From Dielma sp000508965 (lineage in GTDB: Bacteria; Bacillota_I; Bacilli_A; Erysipelotrichales; Erysipelotrichaceae), in contig BAHV02000002.1 of assembly GCA_000508965.1 (NCBI GenBank), positions 124,001 through 188,000 of the forward strand: 64,000 bases of DNA, in the 5' to 3' direction. This document shows, in pieces, positions 35,312-44,085 of this stretch (positions are counted from its first letter, which is position 1; each line of letters starts with the position of its first letter). A model generated the notes under the pieces. It saw only the letters and a list, made by a program, of their open reading frames with translations. It made no database searches and was not told the origin of the DNA. A program made the position numbers and the translations under genes.

Positions 35312-36883
35312 ATGAGTAAAAGACCGGTAGTATTAGTAGTAATGGATGGTGTCGGTATCAGCGATAAAGATTATGGCAATGCGGTTAATAACGCATATAC
35401 GCCTACACTTCATGAATTAAAGGCAACATCTCCAAATACAGCAATCAAAGCCCATGGCTTAGCAGTTGGCTTGCCAAGCGACGGCGATATGGGAAATTCA
35501 GAGGTTGGTCATAACGCATTAGGCTGCGGACAAATTTACAGCCAGGGCGCAAAATTAGTAAATGAATCCATTGAATCCAAGGATATCTTTAAAACAGATA
35601 CATGGAAGGCATTGGTTGATAAATGTAAAGATCACGGCAAGATGCATTTCATCGGTTTATTATCTGATGGTAATGTTCATTCACATATTAATCATTTAAT
35701 GGCATTGATCGAACAGGCAAAGGCGGATGGTATCAAAGAAGTTCGTGTTCACGCGTTATTAGACGGACGTGATGTACCGGAAACCAGCGCACTGATTTAT
35801 TTGGATCAGATTGAAGCATTCTTTAATTCTGTAAATGATGATCATTTCCATGCCTGCATTGCATCAGGCGGCGGCCGTATGAAGATTACGATGGATCGTT
35901 ATCAAGCAAACTGGCCAATGGTTGAAGCTGGCTGGCATACGCATGTATTAGGCGAAGGCAGACAATTTGCCAGTGCTAAAGAAGCCGTAGAAACTTATCG
36001 CAGTGAAACCGGTGTTATCGATCAGGATTTGCCTGCTTTCGTTATTGCGAAGGACGGCAAACCAGTCGGCACTATTGAAGATGGTGACAGCGTTGTATTA
36101 TTTAATTTCCGAGGCGATCGCGCTCAGGAAATCTCACTGGCCTTTGACAATGAAGTATTCACAGAATTTGACCGTGTCCGCAAGCCGGATGTAATGTATG
36201 CCGGAATGCTGCAATATGACGGAGATTTAAAGATTCCTAATAATTTCTTAGTTTATCCGCCGAAAATCAAACATACATTATCTGAATATCTTGTTAAGAA
36301 CAACATTCGTTCTTATGCAATTTCAGAAACACAGAAATATGGCCATGTAACGTATTTCTGGAACGGCAACAACTCTCAGAAATTCTCAGAAGAACTTGAA
36401 GACTGGGTTGAAATCAAATCTGATGTAGTACCATTTGAACAGCGTCCTTGGATGAAGTCTGCGGAAATCACGGATACTTTAGTTGAAGCTATTGAATCAG
36501 GCAAATACGATTTCCTGAGAACAAACTTCCCTAACGGCGACATGGTTGGTCATACGGGTAACTATGAAGCAACAATTATCGGTGTTGAAGCAGTTGATTT
36601 ATGTCTTGAAAGAATCATGAAGGCTGTGAAGAAGGTTAACGGTATTCTGATTGTAACGGCCGACCATGGCAATGCTGATGAAATGTATGAAAAACCTAAG
36701 AAGGAAGGCGACAAGCCAAAGGCTAAGACTTCTCATACTTTAAATAAAGTTCCGTTTATTATTTATAATAAGGATGTTGAAATTGCTGAGGGTGACTTTG
36801 GTCTTGCTAATGTAGCTTCAACTGTTGCGAAGCTGCTTGAGCTTGAACCGGATTCTCACTGGCTGCCTGCTATCATTAAATAA
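35312..36883 (+). CDS. gpmI: 2,3-bisphosphoglycerate-independent phosphoglycerate mutase
   Basis: This 523-residue Mn2+-dependent GpmI interconverts 3- and 2-phosphoglycerate in glycolysis. The N-terminal metal Asp is in VMDGVG, the phosphorylated nucleophile Ser63 in GDMGNSEVGH, and late metal ligands in GDMVGHTG and TADHGNADEM. A Lys-rich insert (KPKKEGDKPKAKTSH) is a normal loop. AAGGAGG precedes the ATG. Codon choice favours frequent codons, in line with high expression. It is monocistronic with its own terminator. Confidence 0.97.
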   Translation: MSKRPVVLVVMDGVGISDKDYGNAVNNAYTPTLHELKATSPNTAIKAHGLAVGLPSDGDMGNSEVGHNALGCGQIYSQGAKLVNESIESKDIFKTDTWKALVDKCKDHGKMHFIGLLSDGNVHSHINHLMALIEQAKADGIKEVRVHALLDGRDVPETSALIYLDQIEAFFNSVNDDHFHACIASGGGRMKITMDRYQANWPMVEAGWHTHVLGEGRQFASAKEAVETYRSETGVIDQDLPAFVIAKDGKPVGTIEDGDSVVLFNFRGDRAQEISLAFDNEVFTEFDRVRKPDVMYAGMLQYDGDLKIPNNFLVYPPKIKHTLSEYLVKNNIRSYAISETQKYGHVTYFWNGNNSQKFSEELEDWVEIKSDVVPFEQRPWMKSAEITDTLVEAIESGKYDFLRTNFPNGDMVGHTGNYEATIIGVEAVDLCLERIMKAVKKVNGILIVTADHGNADEMYEKPKKEGDKPKAKTSHTLNKVPFIIYNKDVEIAEGDFGLANVASTVAKLLELEPDSHWLPAIIK

Positions 36884-36891
36884 ACGAATGA

Positions 36892-36920
36892 GTCATATCG
36901 AAAGATATGGCTTTTCTTTT
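36892..36920 (+). terminator. Terminator after gpmI
   Basis: The stem GTCATATC / GATATGGC capped by a GAAA tetraloop is followed by TTTTCTTTT. Confidence 0.9.
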
Positions 36921-37004
36921 GCTTGGTGCAATAGTGTAAAATAAGACTTTAAAAATTCCGATGATAAGAGTATACTAATAAATTATTCAGGGGTGATGTG
37001 CAGC

Positions 37005-38348
37005 ATGGAACGAAAAAATAGCGGAATGATGACAGAGGGTGTCATATGGAAACAGCTTTTGATATTTACAATCCCGCTGTTGATTGGGAATCTTTTTCAG
37101 CAGCTTTATAATACGGTAGATTCAATAGTGGTCGGTAACTATGTGGGACCGCAGGCTTTGGCTGCTGTTGGCGCAAGCAATCCAATCATAAATTTACTGG
37201 TTGGTTTTTTTATGGGACTGTCAACGGGGGCCGGTGTTATTGTATCTCAATATTACGGTGCTAAGAATAAAGAAGGATTGCATGATTCAGTGCATACGTC
37301 AATTGCGCTGGCTTTCTGCAGCGGCTTGATCTTAATGGCAATCGGTTATTTGCTGTCACCGTGGATGCTGTCTGCGACCGGCACGCCGGCTGATGTGCTG
37401 GACAGTTCAATTATTTATTTGCGGATATACTTTTTAGGGATTGTACCGGTGATGCTTTACAATATGTGCGCCGGTATACAGCGGGCAATCGGTGACTCAC
37501 GGCGGCCGCTGATTTATTTATTTGTCAGCTGCGGCATCAATATTGTGCTTGATTTAGTCTTCGTTATTTATTTTAAAATGGGCGTAGCCGGTGTCGCATG
37601 GGCAACCTTAATTGCTCAGAGCGCTTCCTGCCTGCTTGGCTTGTTTCATTTAATCACCGTAAAAGATGATTATCGAATTAAACTGAAAGATATTCGTTTT
37701 GAAAAACATGTCTTGCTGAGAGTAGTGAAAATTGGACTGCCTTCTGGTCTTCAGCAATCAATCATTTCCTTTTCTAATTTGCTTGTGCAGTCGCAGATCA
37801 ATTCATTTGGTTCATTTGCGATGGCTGGCTGTTCCAGCTATAACAAGATCGATGCTTTTGCCAATCTGCCAATACAAAGCTTCAACTTGGCAATTACGAC
37901 CTTTGTCGGTCAAAACATGGGCGCCAAGGAATATGAGCGGGTTAAAAAGGGAATTCGTATTTGTATGAGCATGACGCTATGTGTTACGATTCTTCTTTCC
38001 CTAGGTATTTTTACACAGGCCGATCGTCTGCTTTCAATCTTTTCAAGTGAATCACAGGTATTGTATTACGGACATTATATGATGAGCATCTTAGTACCCG
38101 GTTATATCTTTCTCGCGGTTTCTAATATTTTATGCGGAGCCCTGCGCGGTGCCGGCGATGCGATTACACCGATGCTGATTCTTACCTTCAGCTATTGTGT
38201 AGCCCGTCAAATCTGGATCTTTTTTGCGATGCCGCATTTCCAAAATATATCGATAGTATTCTGGGGCTATACATTAACTTGGATCTTAGCGATGGTATTA
38301 TGTACCGTGCATTACTTCAAGAGCGGCTGGATGAAGAAATACGCATAA
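37005..38348 (+). CDS. MATE family efflux transporter
   Basis: This 447-residue, twelve-helix MATE transporter has LLIGNLFQQLYNTVDSIVVG at the N-terminus, NYVGPQALAAVGASNPI and the second-half repeat QSQINSFGSFAMAGCSSYNK. It resembles the DinF/VmrA-like Bacillota group. The ATG eight bases after AGGGGTG is chosen over upstream in-frame GTG and ATG codons. It is probably monocistronic; the PRD regulator downstream has its own frame after about 90 bases. Confidence 0.92.
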   Translation: MERKNSGMMTEGVIWKQLLIFTIPLLIGNLFQQLYNTVDSIVVGNYVGPQALAAVGASNPIINLLVGFFMGLSTGAGVIVSQYYGAKNKEGLHDSVHTSIALAFCSGLILMAIGYLLSPWMLSATGTPADVLDSSIIYLRIYFLGIVPVMLYNMCAGIQRAIGDSRRPLIYLFVSCGINIVLDLVFVIYFKMGVAGVAWATLIAQSASCLLGLFHLITVKDDYRIKLKDIRFEKHVLLRVVKIGLPSGLQQSIISFSNLLVQSQINSFGSFAMAGCSSYNKIDAFANLPIQSFNLAITTFVGQNMGAKEYERVKKGIRICMSMTLCVTILLSLGIFTQADRLLSIFSSESQVLYYGHYMMSILVPGYIFLAVSNILCGALRGAGDAITPMLILTFSYCVARQIWIFFAMPHFQNISIVFWGYTLTWILAMVLCTVHYFKSGWMKKYA

Positions 38349-38439
38349 ACAGGTTCGCAGTGATTTTTAATTGGTAAAAATTTATAATCAGCTTTTTACG
38401 TTAATCTATGATAAGATAAAGGGTGAAAGAGGGTTAAGT

Positions 38440-40446
38440 ATGAAAATCACAAAAGGCCGCCATTTATCCATATTATTTGCAATCATGAATCATGATGGTG
38501 TAGTGACTTCTGATGATCTGGCAGATTTTTCCCTGTCATCAGCAAGAACGGTTAAATCAGATATTGCGGAATTAAATGATGAATTATCGAAAGAAGAAAT
38601 CGCCCATATCATATCTACACGTTCCAAAGGTTACTATCTTGAACCCATTGATACAGCTAAATATTTATCGTTTAAAGAAATGGTGTTAAAGGAATATGGT
38701 TTTTTCCGAAACGAGGATATGGAAAAAATAGCCAGAAGAATCATGATGGCGCAGAATCTGCTTTATCATGAATATACGCTGGTCGATGATTTAGCGGATC
38801 AGCTGTTCCTAACGAAATCCGCGATTAAAAATGATCTTGCCTGGGTTACGTCTTTTTTTGCCAGTTATGATGTTGAGTTAGTTTCAACCCCGGGGAAGGG
38901 ACTGAGTCCTAAGGGCAGTGAAGAAAATATCCGTTATTTGATGGTTGAGGTATTCTGCAGTCAGTATCATGATATTTCGTTACAGTATGATGTGAAGGAA
39001 TTTGAACACATGTTCTATGATGACCATCAGTATTATGCTGATCTTCGTCATGCTTTATTGAAAATACTCAGAGAGAGCCGTATGTCTGTGCTTGATGTCA
39101 ATACTAAGAAAATGGCTACATATCTTTGCCTGATGCAGAATCGGCTGATAAGCGGGCATGGTGTGGAAATTGATCTTAAGACAGCCGCGCATATTAAAAC
39201 TTTATATGAATATAAGATTGCGGAACAAGTGTTTAATACTGAATATATCGTCAACTATAATGAGAACGAAAAATTACAATTTGCGAAGATGCTGATGTGT
39301 TATCGGGATATCGATTTGTCCAATAAAGATGATCTTGCGACTATTCCTGTTGATCATATATCACAGACAAGTGATTATCTAGATAAATTGATAGCATGTA
39401 TGAAAAATGAATTGGGCGGCAATTTATTTGAATTAGAATTATTCGATGTGTTCCGCACGAGCTTTGAATCACTGCTGATGCCGATTTATCTGCGCTCGTA
39501 TTATGATTCAAATAAGAAAATGCGTTTGGTTACATATTGTGATGAGTTAGCCGAGACGGATAAATCGCCGCTGGCAATGCAGATGGCGCGTGTCATGCTT
39601 ACTATTTCCCAGGAAATACTGAATGATGAAATGGATGCCAGTGTGTTTACACCCATATCGTTATTAATTGATTATATGCTGAAACGAATTAATTATCAGT
39701 ATACAAAACGCCGTCTTGCGGTGATCTCACAGGCGGGCCGGGCTGTCGTACATGCCCGTGCCGATATGCTGCGCAAATCCTGCGGCAATATGATCGAAAC
39801 CCTGCACATCTACAATCAATATGAAATGCGGCGGGTCAATTTCAGCGATTATGACTGTGCTTTGATTGAAACACCTTCAACCTATAATTATTATCCGATT
39901 CCTTTTGTCACTTTTACCGGTCTGGGAATTGAGGATGAAACAATGAATTTATTTAATGAGGTATTTATTAAGGGATATTCTACGGATGTAGTTAAGCATA
40001 TGATACATATTACCTCCACTTATCCTAAATTTGACTGCGATGTTTATGTAACTTTCATGAAGCTGATGTGCTATAAGCATGCGGTAAATGGCAAGGCAGA
40101 GGAAATGTTTGAGTCCTTATTCAGCTGCGGTCAAAATCTCAGCTATTATAATAAGTCTTCACAGGTAGCGATGATTTTCTGTCAATATAAGCATACCCAA
40201 AAGGAATTTATTGAAATTTATCAGCCAGCTACTAAAATGATTTGGGATAAACCGTACGAAGTTAAATATATCATTGTAGTAAGTCTTAAGCATGATATCA
40301 AAGTTACTGATTTAAAGCTGATAAATAAAATTCTTTTCTACTTATATTATCGTGTTAAATACATTCAGATGGCTTTTGAAAGTGTGGATGATGCTTACCG
40401 CAGCTGTTTCATTGAAGCTGTTACAAATAAATTCTTATCTAATTAA
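38440..40446 (+). CDS. PRD/Mga-type PTS-responsive transcriptional regulator
   Basis: This 668-residue regulator has two N-terminal winged-helix regions (HLSILFAIMNHDGVVTSDDL to about residue 75, and LVDDLADQLFLTKSAIKNDL to about 150). Helical PRD-like segments follow (about 165-380), then an EIIB-like section (RLAVISQAGRAVVHARADML, NQYEMRRVNFSDYDCALIET) and a C-terminal EIIA-like part. Such proteins are phosphorylated by PTS components and control adjacent PTS operons. It sits directly before the mannose-family PTS genes with a terminator in between. The ATG after AGAGGG is preferred to the longer frame. Confidence 0.85.
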   Translation: MKITKGRHLSILFAIMNHDGVVTSDDLADFSLSSARTVKSDIAELNDELSKEEIAHIISTRSKGYYLEPIDTAKYLSFKEMVLKEYGFFRNEDMEKIARRIMMAQNLLYHEYTLVDDLADQLFLTKSAIKNDLAWVTSFFASYDVELVSTPGKGLSPKGSEENIRYLMVEVFCSQYHDISLQYDVKEFEHMFYDDHQYYADLRHALLKILRESRMSVLDVNTKKMATYLCLMQNRLISGHGVEIDLKTAAHIKTLYEYKIAEQVFNTEYIVNYNENEKLQFAKMLMCYRDIDLSNKDDLATIPVDHISQTSDYLDKLIACMKNELGGNLFELELFDVFRTSFESLLMPIYLRSYYDSNKKMRLVTYCDELAETDKSPLAMQMARVMLTISQEILNDEMDASVFTPISLLIDYMLKRINYQYTKRRLAVISQAGRAVVHARADMLRKSCGNMIETLHIYNQYEMRRVNFSDYDCALIETPSTYNYYPIPFVTFTGLGIEDETMNLFNEVFIKGYSTDVVKHMIHITSTYPKFDCDVYVTFMKLMCYKHAVNGKAEEMFESLFSCGQNLSYYNKSSQVAMIFCQYKHTQKEFIEIYQPATKMIWDKPYEVKYIIVVSLKHDIKVTDLKLINKILFYLYYRVKYIQMAFESVDDAYRSCFIEAVTNKFLSN

Positions 40447-40512
40447 TGCATTGTAACAAGGCTTGAATATTATAAATGATAATTTTTTGAATAAAATCGA
40501 TCTATAAACTGT

Positions 40513-40541
40513 GCCTCATTGTACTATGAGGCTTTTCTTTT
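40513..40541 (+). terminator. Terminator between PRD regulator and PTS operon
   Basis: A perfect 7-bp stem (GCCTCAT / ATGAGGC) with a 6-base loop is followed by TTTTCTTTT. Confidence 0.85.
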
Positions 40542-40590
40542 GCACTAATGAGAGTGAAAAGAGAGGTTGTTTCACTAATGTTCAGCAAAA

Positions 40591-40604
40591 TGTAAACGTT
40601 AACA
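40591..40604 (+). promoter_or_regulatory. CcpA binding site (cre) upstream of the PTS operon
   Basis: TGTAAACGTTAACA fits the cre consensus TGWAANCGNTNWCA at every position. It lies 60 bases before the EIIA start, where bound CcpA would repress the operon when preferred sugars are present. Confidence 0.85.
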
Positions 40605-40663
40605 TTTTTATAAGTCAATGGTATTCTTTACTCAGCAAATGGAAAACGAAAGGAGCGGGCGCT

Positions 40664-41071
40664 GTGCTGAAGCTATTCTTATCATCGCATGGTCATCTGG
40701 CCAGCGGTATGAAAACCTCATTGGATATCCTATTAGGAAACAGTGATCAGGTGAGTGTGTTTGATGCTTATGTTGATGAATGTTCGGTTCAGGAAAAACT
40801 GGACGCGTTCTATGCGACAGTGAATGAGAATGATGAAGTTATTTTATTATCGGATATGTATGGGGGCAGTGTTAATCAAGTAATGTTTACTTATCTGCAT
40901 AAACCCAATACCCGTTTAGTGGCGGGTGTAAATTTGGCTTGTGTCCTTGAGCTTTCTATTCAGGAAAGTGTCAGCGATGAACAGCTTGAAGAAATTGTGG
41001 AAAGATCACGGGAAATGCTTCGGGTTGTTAAGGATGACAGTGCAGAGACTACAGAAGAAGATTTCTTTTAA
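40664..41071 (+). CDS. PTS mannose-family EIIA component
   Basis: This 135-residue EIIA-Man domain has the phosphorylation His in FLSSHGHLASGMKTSLDILLG and the conserved DMYGGSVNQVMFTYL block. It takes phosphate from HPr and passes it to the EIIB that follows. The start is a GTG nine bases after AAAGGAG; the frame stays open further upstream but lacks any homologous sequence there. It is the first gene of an A-B-C-D operon with carbohydrate deacetylase genes. Confidence 0.92.
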   Translation: MLKLFLSSHGHLASGMKTSLDILLGNSDQVSVFDAYVDECSVQEKLDAFYATVNENDEVILLSDMYGGSVNQVMFTYLHKPNTRLVAGVNLACVLELSIQESVSDEQLEEIVERSREMLRVVKDDSAETTEEDFF

Positions 41072-41085
41072 AAGGAGGAAATGAA

Positions 41086-41580
41086 ATGATTAAATTAATT
41101 CGTTTAGATGAACGTATGATTCATGGTCAGGTAGCTATTAAATGGTCAAGACATACCGGTGTGGATCGTATTATTGTCGCTAATGATGCTGCCGCATCAA
41201 ATCCTATCGTACAAAAGTCATTAATGATGGCAGCGCCGCCTACCGCTAAGGTTGCGATAAAGTCGGTTGCTGATGCTATAAAATTACTTTCTGATCCAAA
41301 AGCAGCCAATCATTCAATTTTGTTGATTGTTGCTTCACCGGAGGATCTGCTGGCAATGGTTAAGAATGTGAAAGATATTCCATTGATCAATGTCGGTAAT
41401 TACGGAAGAATCGCGCCAAAGCAGGGTGATGAACAGCGCAAGACTTACGGAAGTAATTTATATGCGTATCCATCAGAGGTTGAGCTTTTCAAACAGATTC
41501 TGGATATGGGAATTGAAACTGTCTATCAGACAACACCAGAAGATATTCCTGAAAAGCTGAATAAAGTTTTAGGGATTTAA
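41086..41580 (+). CDS. PTS mannose-family EIIB component
   Basis: This 164-residue EIIB has the phosphorylation-site loop IRLDERMIHGQVAIKW (active His) and the C-terminal VYQTTPEDIPEKL. It receives phosphate from EIIA and transfers it to the sugar during import by EIIC/EIID. It starts 14 bases after EIIA with AAAGGAGG. Confidence 0.95.
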   Translation: MIKLIRLDERMIHGQVAIKWSRHTGVDRIIVANDAAASNPIVQKSLMMAAPPTAKVAIKSVADAIKLLSDPKAANHSILLIVASPEDLLAMVKNVKDIPLINVGNYGRIAPKQGDEQRKTYGSNLYAYPSEVELFKQILDMGIETVYQTTPEDIPEKLNKVLGI

Positions 41581-41602
41581 TGAACTATAAGGAGGAACTA
41601 TC

Positions 41603-42400
41603 ATGGTCTCATCAGCATTGCAAATATGCCTAGTCTATTATATTGTCTCACTCTTGGACCCATACATTCTCTCATGGCAATGTATTAACCGTCCAATCGT
41701 TGTTGCCCCGCTTGCCGGCCTTGTCTTAGGTGATTTCCATACCGGTATTGTTATGGGCGCCGCTCTTGAATCAATCTTCATGGGTATTTCCGCGATCGGC
41801 GGTTCAATTCCTGCCGATGCTACAACGGCAAGTATCATTGCGGTTGCTTATACTATTTTAACTGGTTCTACGGCAGAAGCCGGTCTTGCCATCGCATTGC
41901 CGATCGGTACGGTTATGGCTTCAATTGCGAATATGTTTACACCGTTATGGGCTTCATTAGCCGCTTATTGGGAAAAGCTTGCCGCAGAATGTAATCCTAA
42001 GAAATTTATGATACAGACAATGGCTGTGAATATGATTACACCATTAATCAATACAGTTATCTTATTCTTTGCGGTTGCATATGGTGTTGAAGGTCTTCAA
42101 ACATTCCTTGTATCACTTCCGGCATGGGTTATGACTGGTTTAAGTGCTTCTACAAGTATGATGCTGGCGGTTGGATTTGCTATCTTAACATCAATGATCT
42201 GGAACAAAGAGGTTGGCTGTTTCTTCTTCTTTGGTTATGTATTAGTTGCTTATCTTGGTATGGGAACATTGCCAATCGCTATTATCGGCGGTGTTATTGC
42301 TATTACGATGTTCTTCAGTGAAAAACGAGTTATTGATTTGAAAAACAGTTTGGCAGCAAATCCAAATACTGTAAGTAATGATGAGGAGGACTTCTTCTAA
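41603..42400 (+). CDS. PTS mannose-family EIIC component
   Basis: This 265-residue, multi-helix EIIC has RPIVVAPLAGLVLGDFHTGI and the GAALESIFMGISAIGGSIPADA block that defines mannose-family EIIC. It forms the sugar channel with EIID. Its stop overlaps the EIID start by one base. Confidence 0.95.
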   Translation: MVSSALQICLVYYIVSLLDPYILSWQCINRPIVVAPLAGLVLGDFHTGIVMGAALESIFMGISAIGGSIPADATTASIIAVAYTILTGSTAEAGLAIALPIGTVMASIANMFTPLWASLAAYWEKLAAECNPKKFMIQTMAVNMITPLINTVILFFAVAYGVEGLQTFLVSLPAWVMTGLSASTSMMLAVGFAILTSMIWNKEVGCFFFFGYVLVAYLGMGTLPIAIIGGVIAITMFFSEKRVIDLKNSLAANPNTVSNDEEDFF

Positions 42401-43218
42401 TGGAAAAGAAACAATTATCTCAAGATGAAAAGAAAGTATTAAAATCGATGTTCTTCCGTTCTCATCTTGTATTCTCAACCTTTAATATGGCTAAGATGGA
42501 GGCTAATGGTTTCACATGTACCATGGCACCGGCAATTGAATCAATCTATAAAGATGATCCTGAAGGTAAAAAAGAAGCTTACATCCGTCATCAAAACTTC
42601 TTTAACACACATGCGGTTCCTTTCTCATTTATCGCCGGGTTAAGCTATGCGATGGAGAAGGAGCATAAAGAAAAGAATTCAATTGACGGTCAGACAATCG
42701 AAAGCATTAAAGCAGCTTTAATGGGGCCAACAGCAGGTATGTTTGACAGTTTATTCTTTAACTGTCTGCGTATTATTGCAGCTGGTATCGCTATCGGTCT
42801 TTGTTCAGAGGGAAGTATCCTCGGTACTTTGATTTTCATTCTGATTTATGGTGTTTCACAATCAGTCGTTAAATATTTCTTTGTTAACTGGGGTTATGTA
42901 TTTGGTACATCCTTTATCGATATGGTTTTCTCTTCTGGTTTGATGGGTGCTTTATCTAAATCAGCTTCTGTATTAGGTCTTACAATGGTTGGCGCAATGA
43001 CAGCTTCAATGGTGAATGTACCGCTGAATCTGACACTGAATATCGGTGAAACTTCACTGGTTGTCAATGATGTATTCCAATCAATCTTCCCTGGTTTATT
43101 AGGTGTAATCTTATTGTTTGGCTTAGTTACATTAATCAAAAAGGGTGCGCGTCCTACACAGCTGATTCTGGGCATTCTTGCATTTGGTATGATCGGTGCC
43201 TTCATCGGTATTTTCTAG
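42400..43218 (+). CDS. PTS mannose-family EIID component
   Basis: This 272-residue EIID has the N-terminal SHLVFSTFNMAKMEANGFTC segment, the HQNFFNTHAVPFSFIAGLSYAMEKE block and MGPTAGMFDSLFFNC in a shortened motif form, with four C-terminal membrane helices. It is needed for transport with EIIC. A weak hairpin follows, so downstream catabolic genes may be expressed at a lower level. Confidence 0.95.
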   Translation: MEKKQLSQDEKKVLKSMFFRSHLVFSTFNMAKMEANGFTCTMAPAIESIYKDDPEGKKEAYIRHQNFFNTHAVPFSFIAGLSYAMEKEHKEKNSIDGQTIESIKAALMGPTAGMFDSLFFNCLRIIAAGIAIGLCSEGSILGTLIFILIYGVSQSVVKYFFVNWGYVFGTSFIDMVFSSGLMGALSKSASVLGLTMVGAMTASMVNVPLNLTLNIGETSLVVNDVFQSIFPGLLGVILLFGLVTLIKKGARPTQLILGILAFGMIGAFIGIF

Positions 43219-43230
43219 GATATAAAAATT

Positions 43231-43260
43231 GAGCTGTGGATAAAAATTCCCAGCTCTTTG
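43231..43260 (+). terminator. Weak intercistronic hairpin after EIID
   Basis: GAGCTGTGG pairs with CCCAGCTC across a 9-base AT loop, followed by only three T. It is probably a partial attenuator. Confidence 0.5.
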
Positions 43261-43283
43261 CTATTTAAAGCGAGGTGAGGAAA

Positions 43284-44084
43284 ATGAAATTATTATTTCA
43301 GGCTGATGATTTCGGCCTATGTGAATCAACGGCCTGCGGTATCCTCAAGGGGATTCGTGAAGGGGTGATTCGAAATACTGGATTGTTTGTGAACATGCCG
43401 GCCAGTGAATATTCGGCAAAGCTGATTAAGGATGTAAAGGGTGTCTGTCTTGGCATTGATTTCAATCTGGTAGCTGGCAGGCCGGTCAGCGATCCAGATT
43501 CGGTTCCTTCCTTAGTTGATGCGAAGGGTGATTTTATACCATCCGTTGAACGAATGAAGAAGATGAAATCATTAAGCGGTATGATACGAGCTGATTTTGA
43601 GACTGATCCCTATCCGTATGATGAAACGGTGCTGGAGATTGAGAATCAGCTGAAGCGTTTTATTGAATTGGTTGGCCGCAAACCGGGCTATCTCCATGGG
43701 CATTCTTTGATTACTAATAATATTGTCAAGGCGATCCAAGCAATGAGTGAAAAGTATGAGATTCCAGTATCCTTTAACGTCTGGAAGGAGAAGGAGCTTT
43801 ATATGCTGCCTTGTGAGTGGACACCTAAACCCTTTCCGATTGAACAGCAGCTGGCAACAAATGTAGAAGCAAATCTGATGTCTGTACTCCCGCAGGTTTT
43901 AAATCATGAGCTGAATGTGTTTGTCTGTCATGCTGGTTTTGTGGAAGAAGAACTGTTTAAGTATTCTTCCTATACGATTATACGATTGAAGGATCTGGCA
44001 GCTGCGACCTCGCCGGATGTGAAGAAGTTTATTGAAATGAATCATATTGAATTAATTACTTATGATGATTTAAAGGAGAACTAA
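43284..44084 (+). CDS. ChbG/YdjC-like carbohydrate deacetylase family protein with altered metal site
   Basis: This 266-residue YdjC-family protein begins MKLLFQADDFGL, with the conserved Asp pair, and has a HGHS motif near residues 138-141 and VCHAGF later. ChbG removes an acetyl group from chitobiose or its 6-phosphate. The usual block GLHLNL is here GIDFNL, with Asp59 where the family has a metal-binding His. It may therefore have changed metal use or activity. The ATG after GAGGTGAGG is chosen. It lies two bases before nagA, so both would process an imported acetylated sugar phosphate. Confidence 0.8.
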   Translation: MKLLFQADDFGLCESTACGILKGIREGVIRNTGLFVNMPASEYSAKLIKDVKGVCLGIDFNLVAGRPVSDPDSVPSLVDAKGDFIPSVERMKKMKSLSGMIRADFETDPYPYDETVLEIENQLKRFIELVGRKPGYLHGHSLITNNIVKAIQAMSEKYEIPVSFNVWKEKELYMLPCEWTPKPFPIEQQLATNVEANLMSVLPQVLNHELNVFVCHAGFVEEELFKYSSYTIIRLKDLAAATSPDVKKFIEMNHIELITYDDLKEN

Positions 44085-44085
44085 A

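Noticed and set aside
40511..40663. N-terminal extension of EIIA
   Set aside because: The extra residues cover a terminator and the cre site and have no homology; a GTG after AAAGGAG gives the normal EIIA start.
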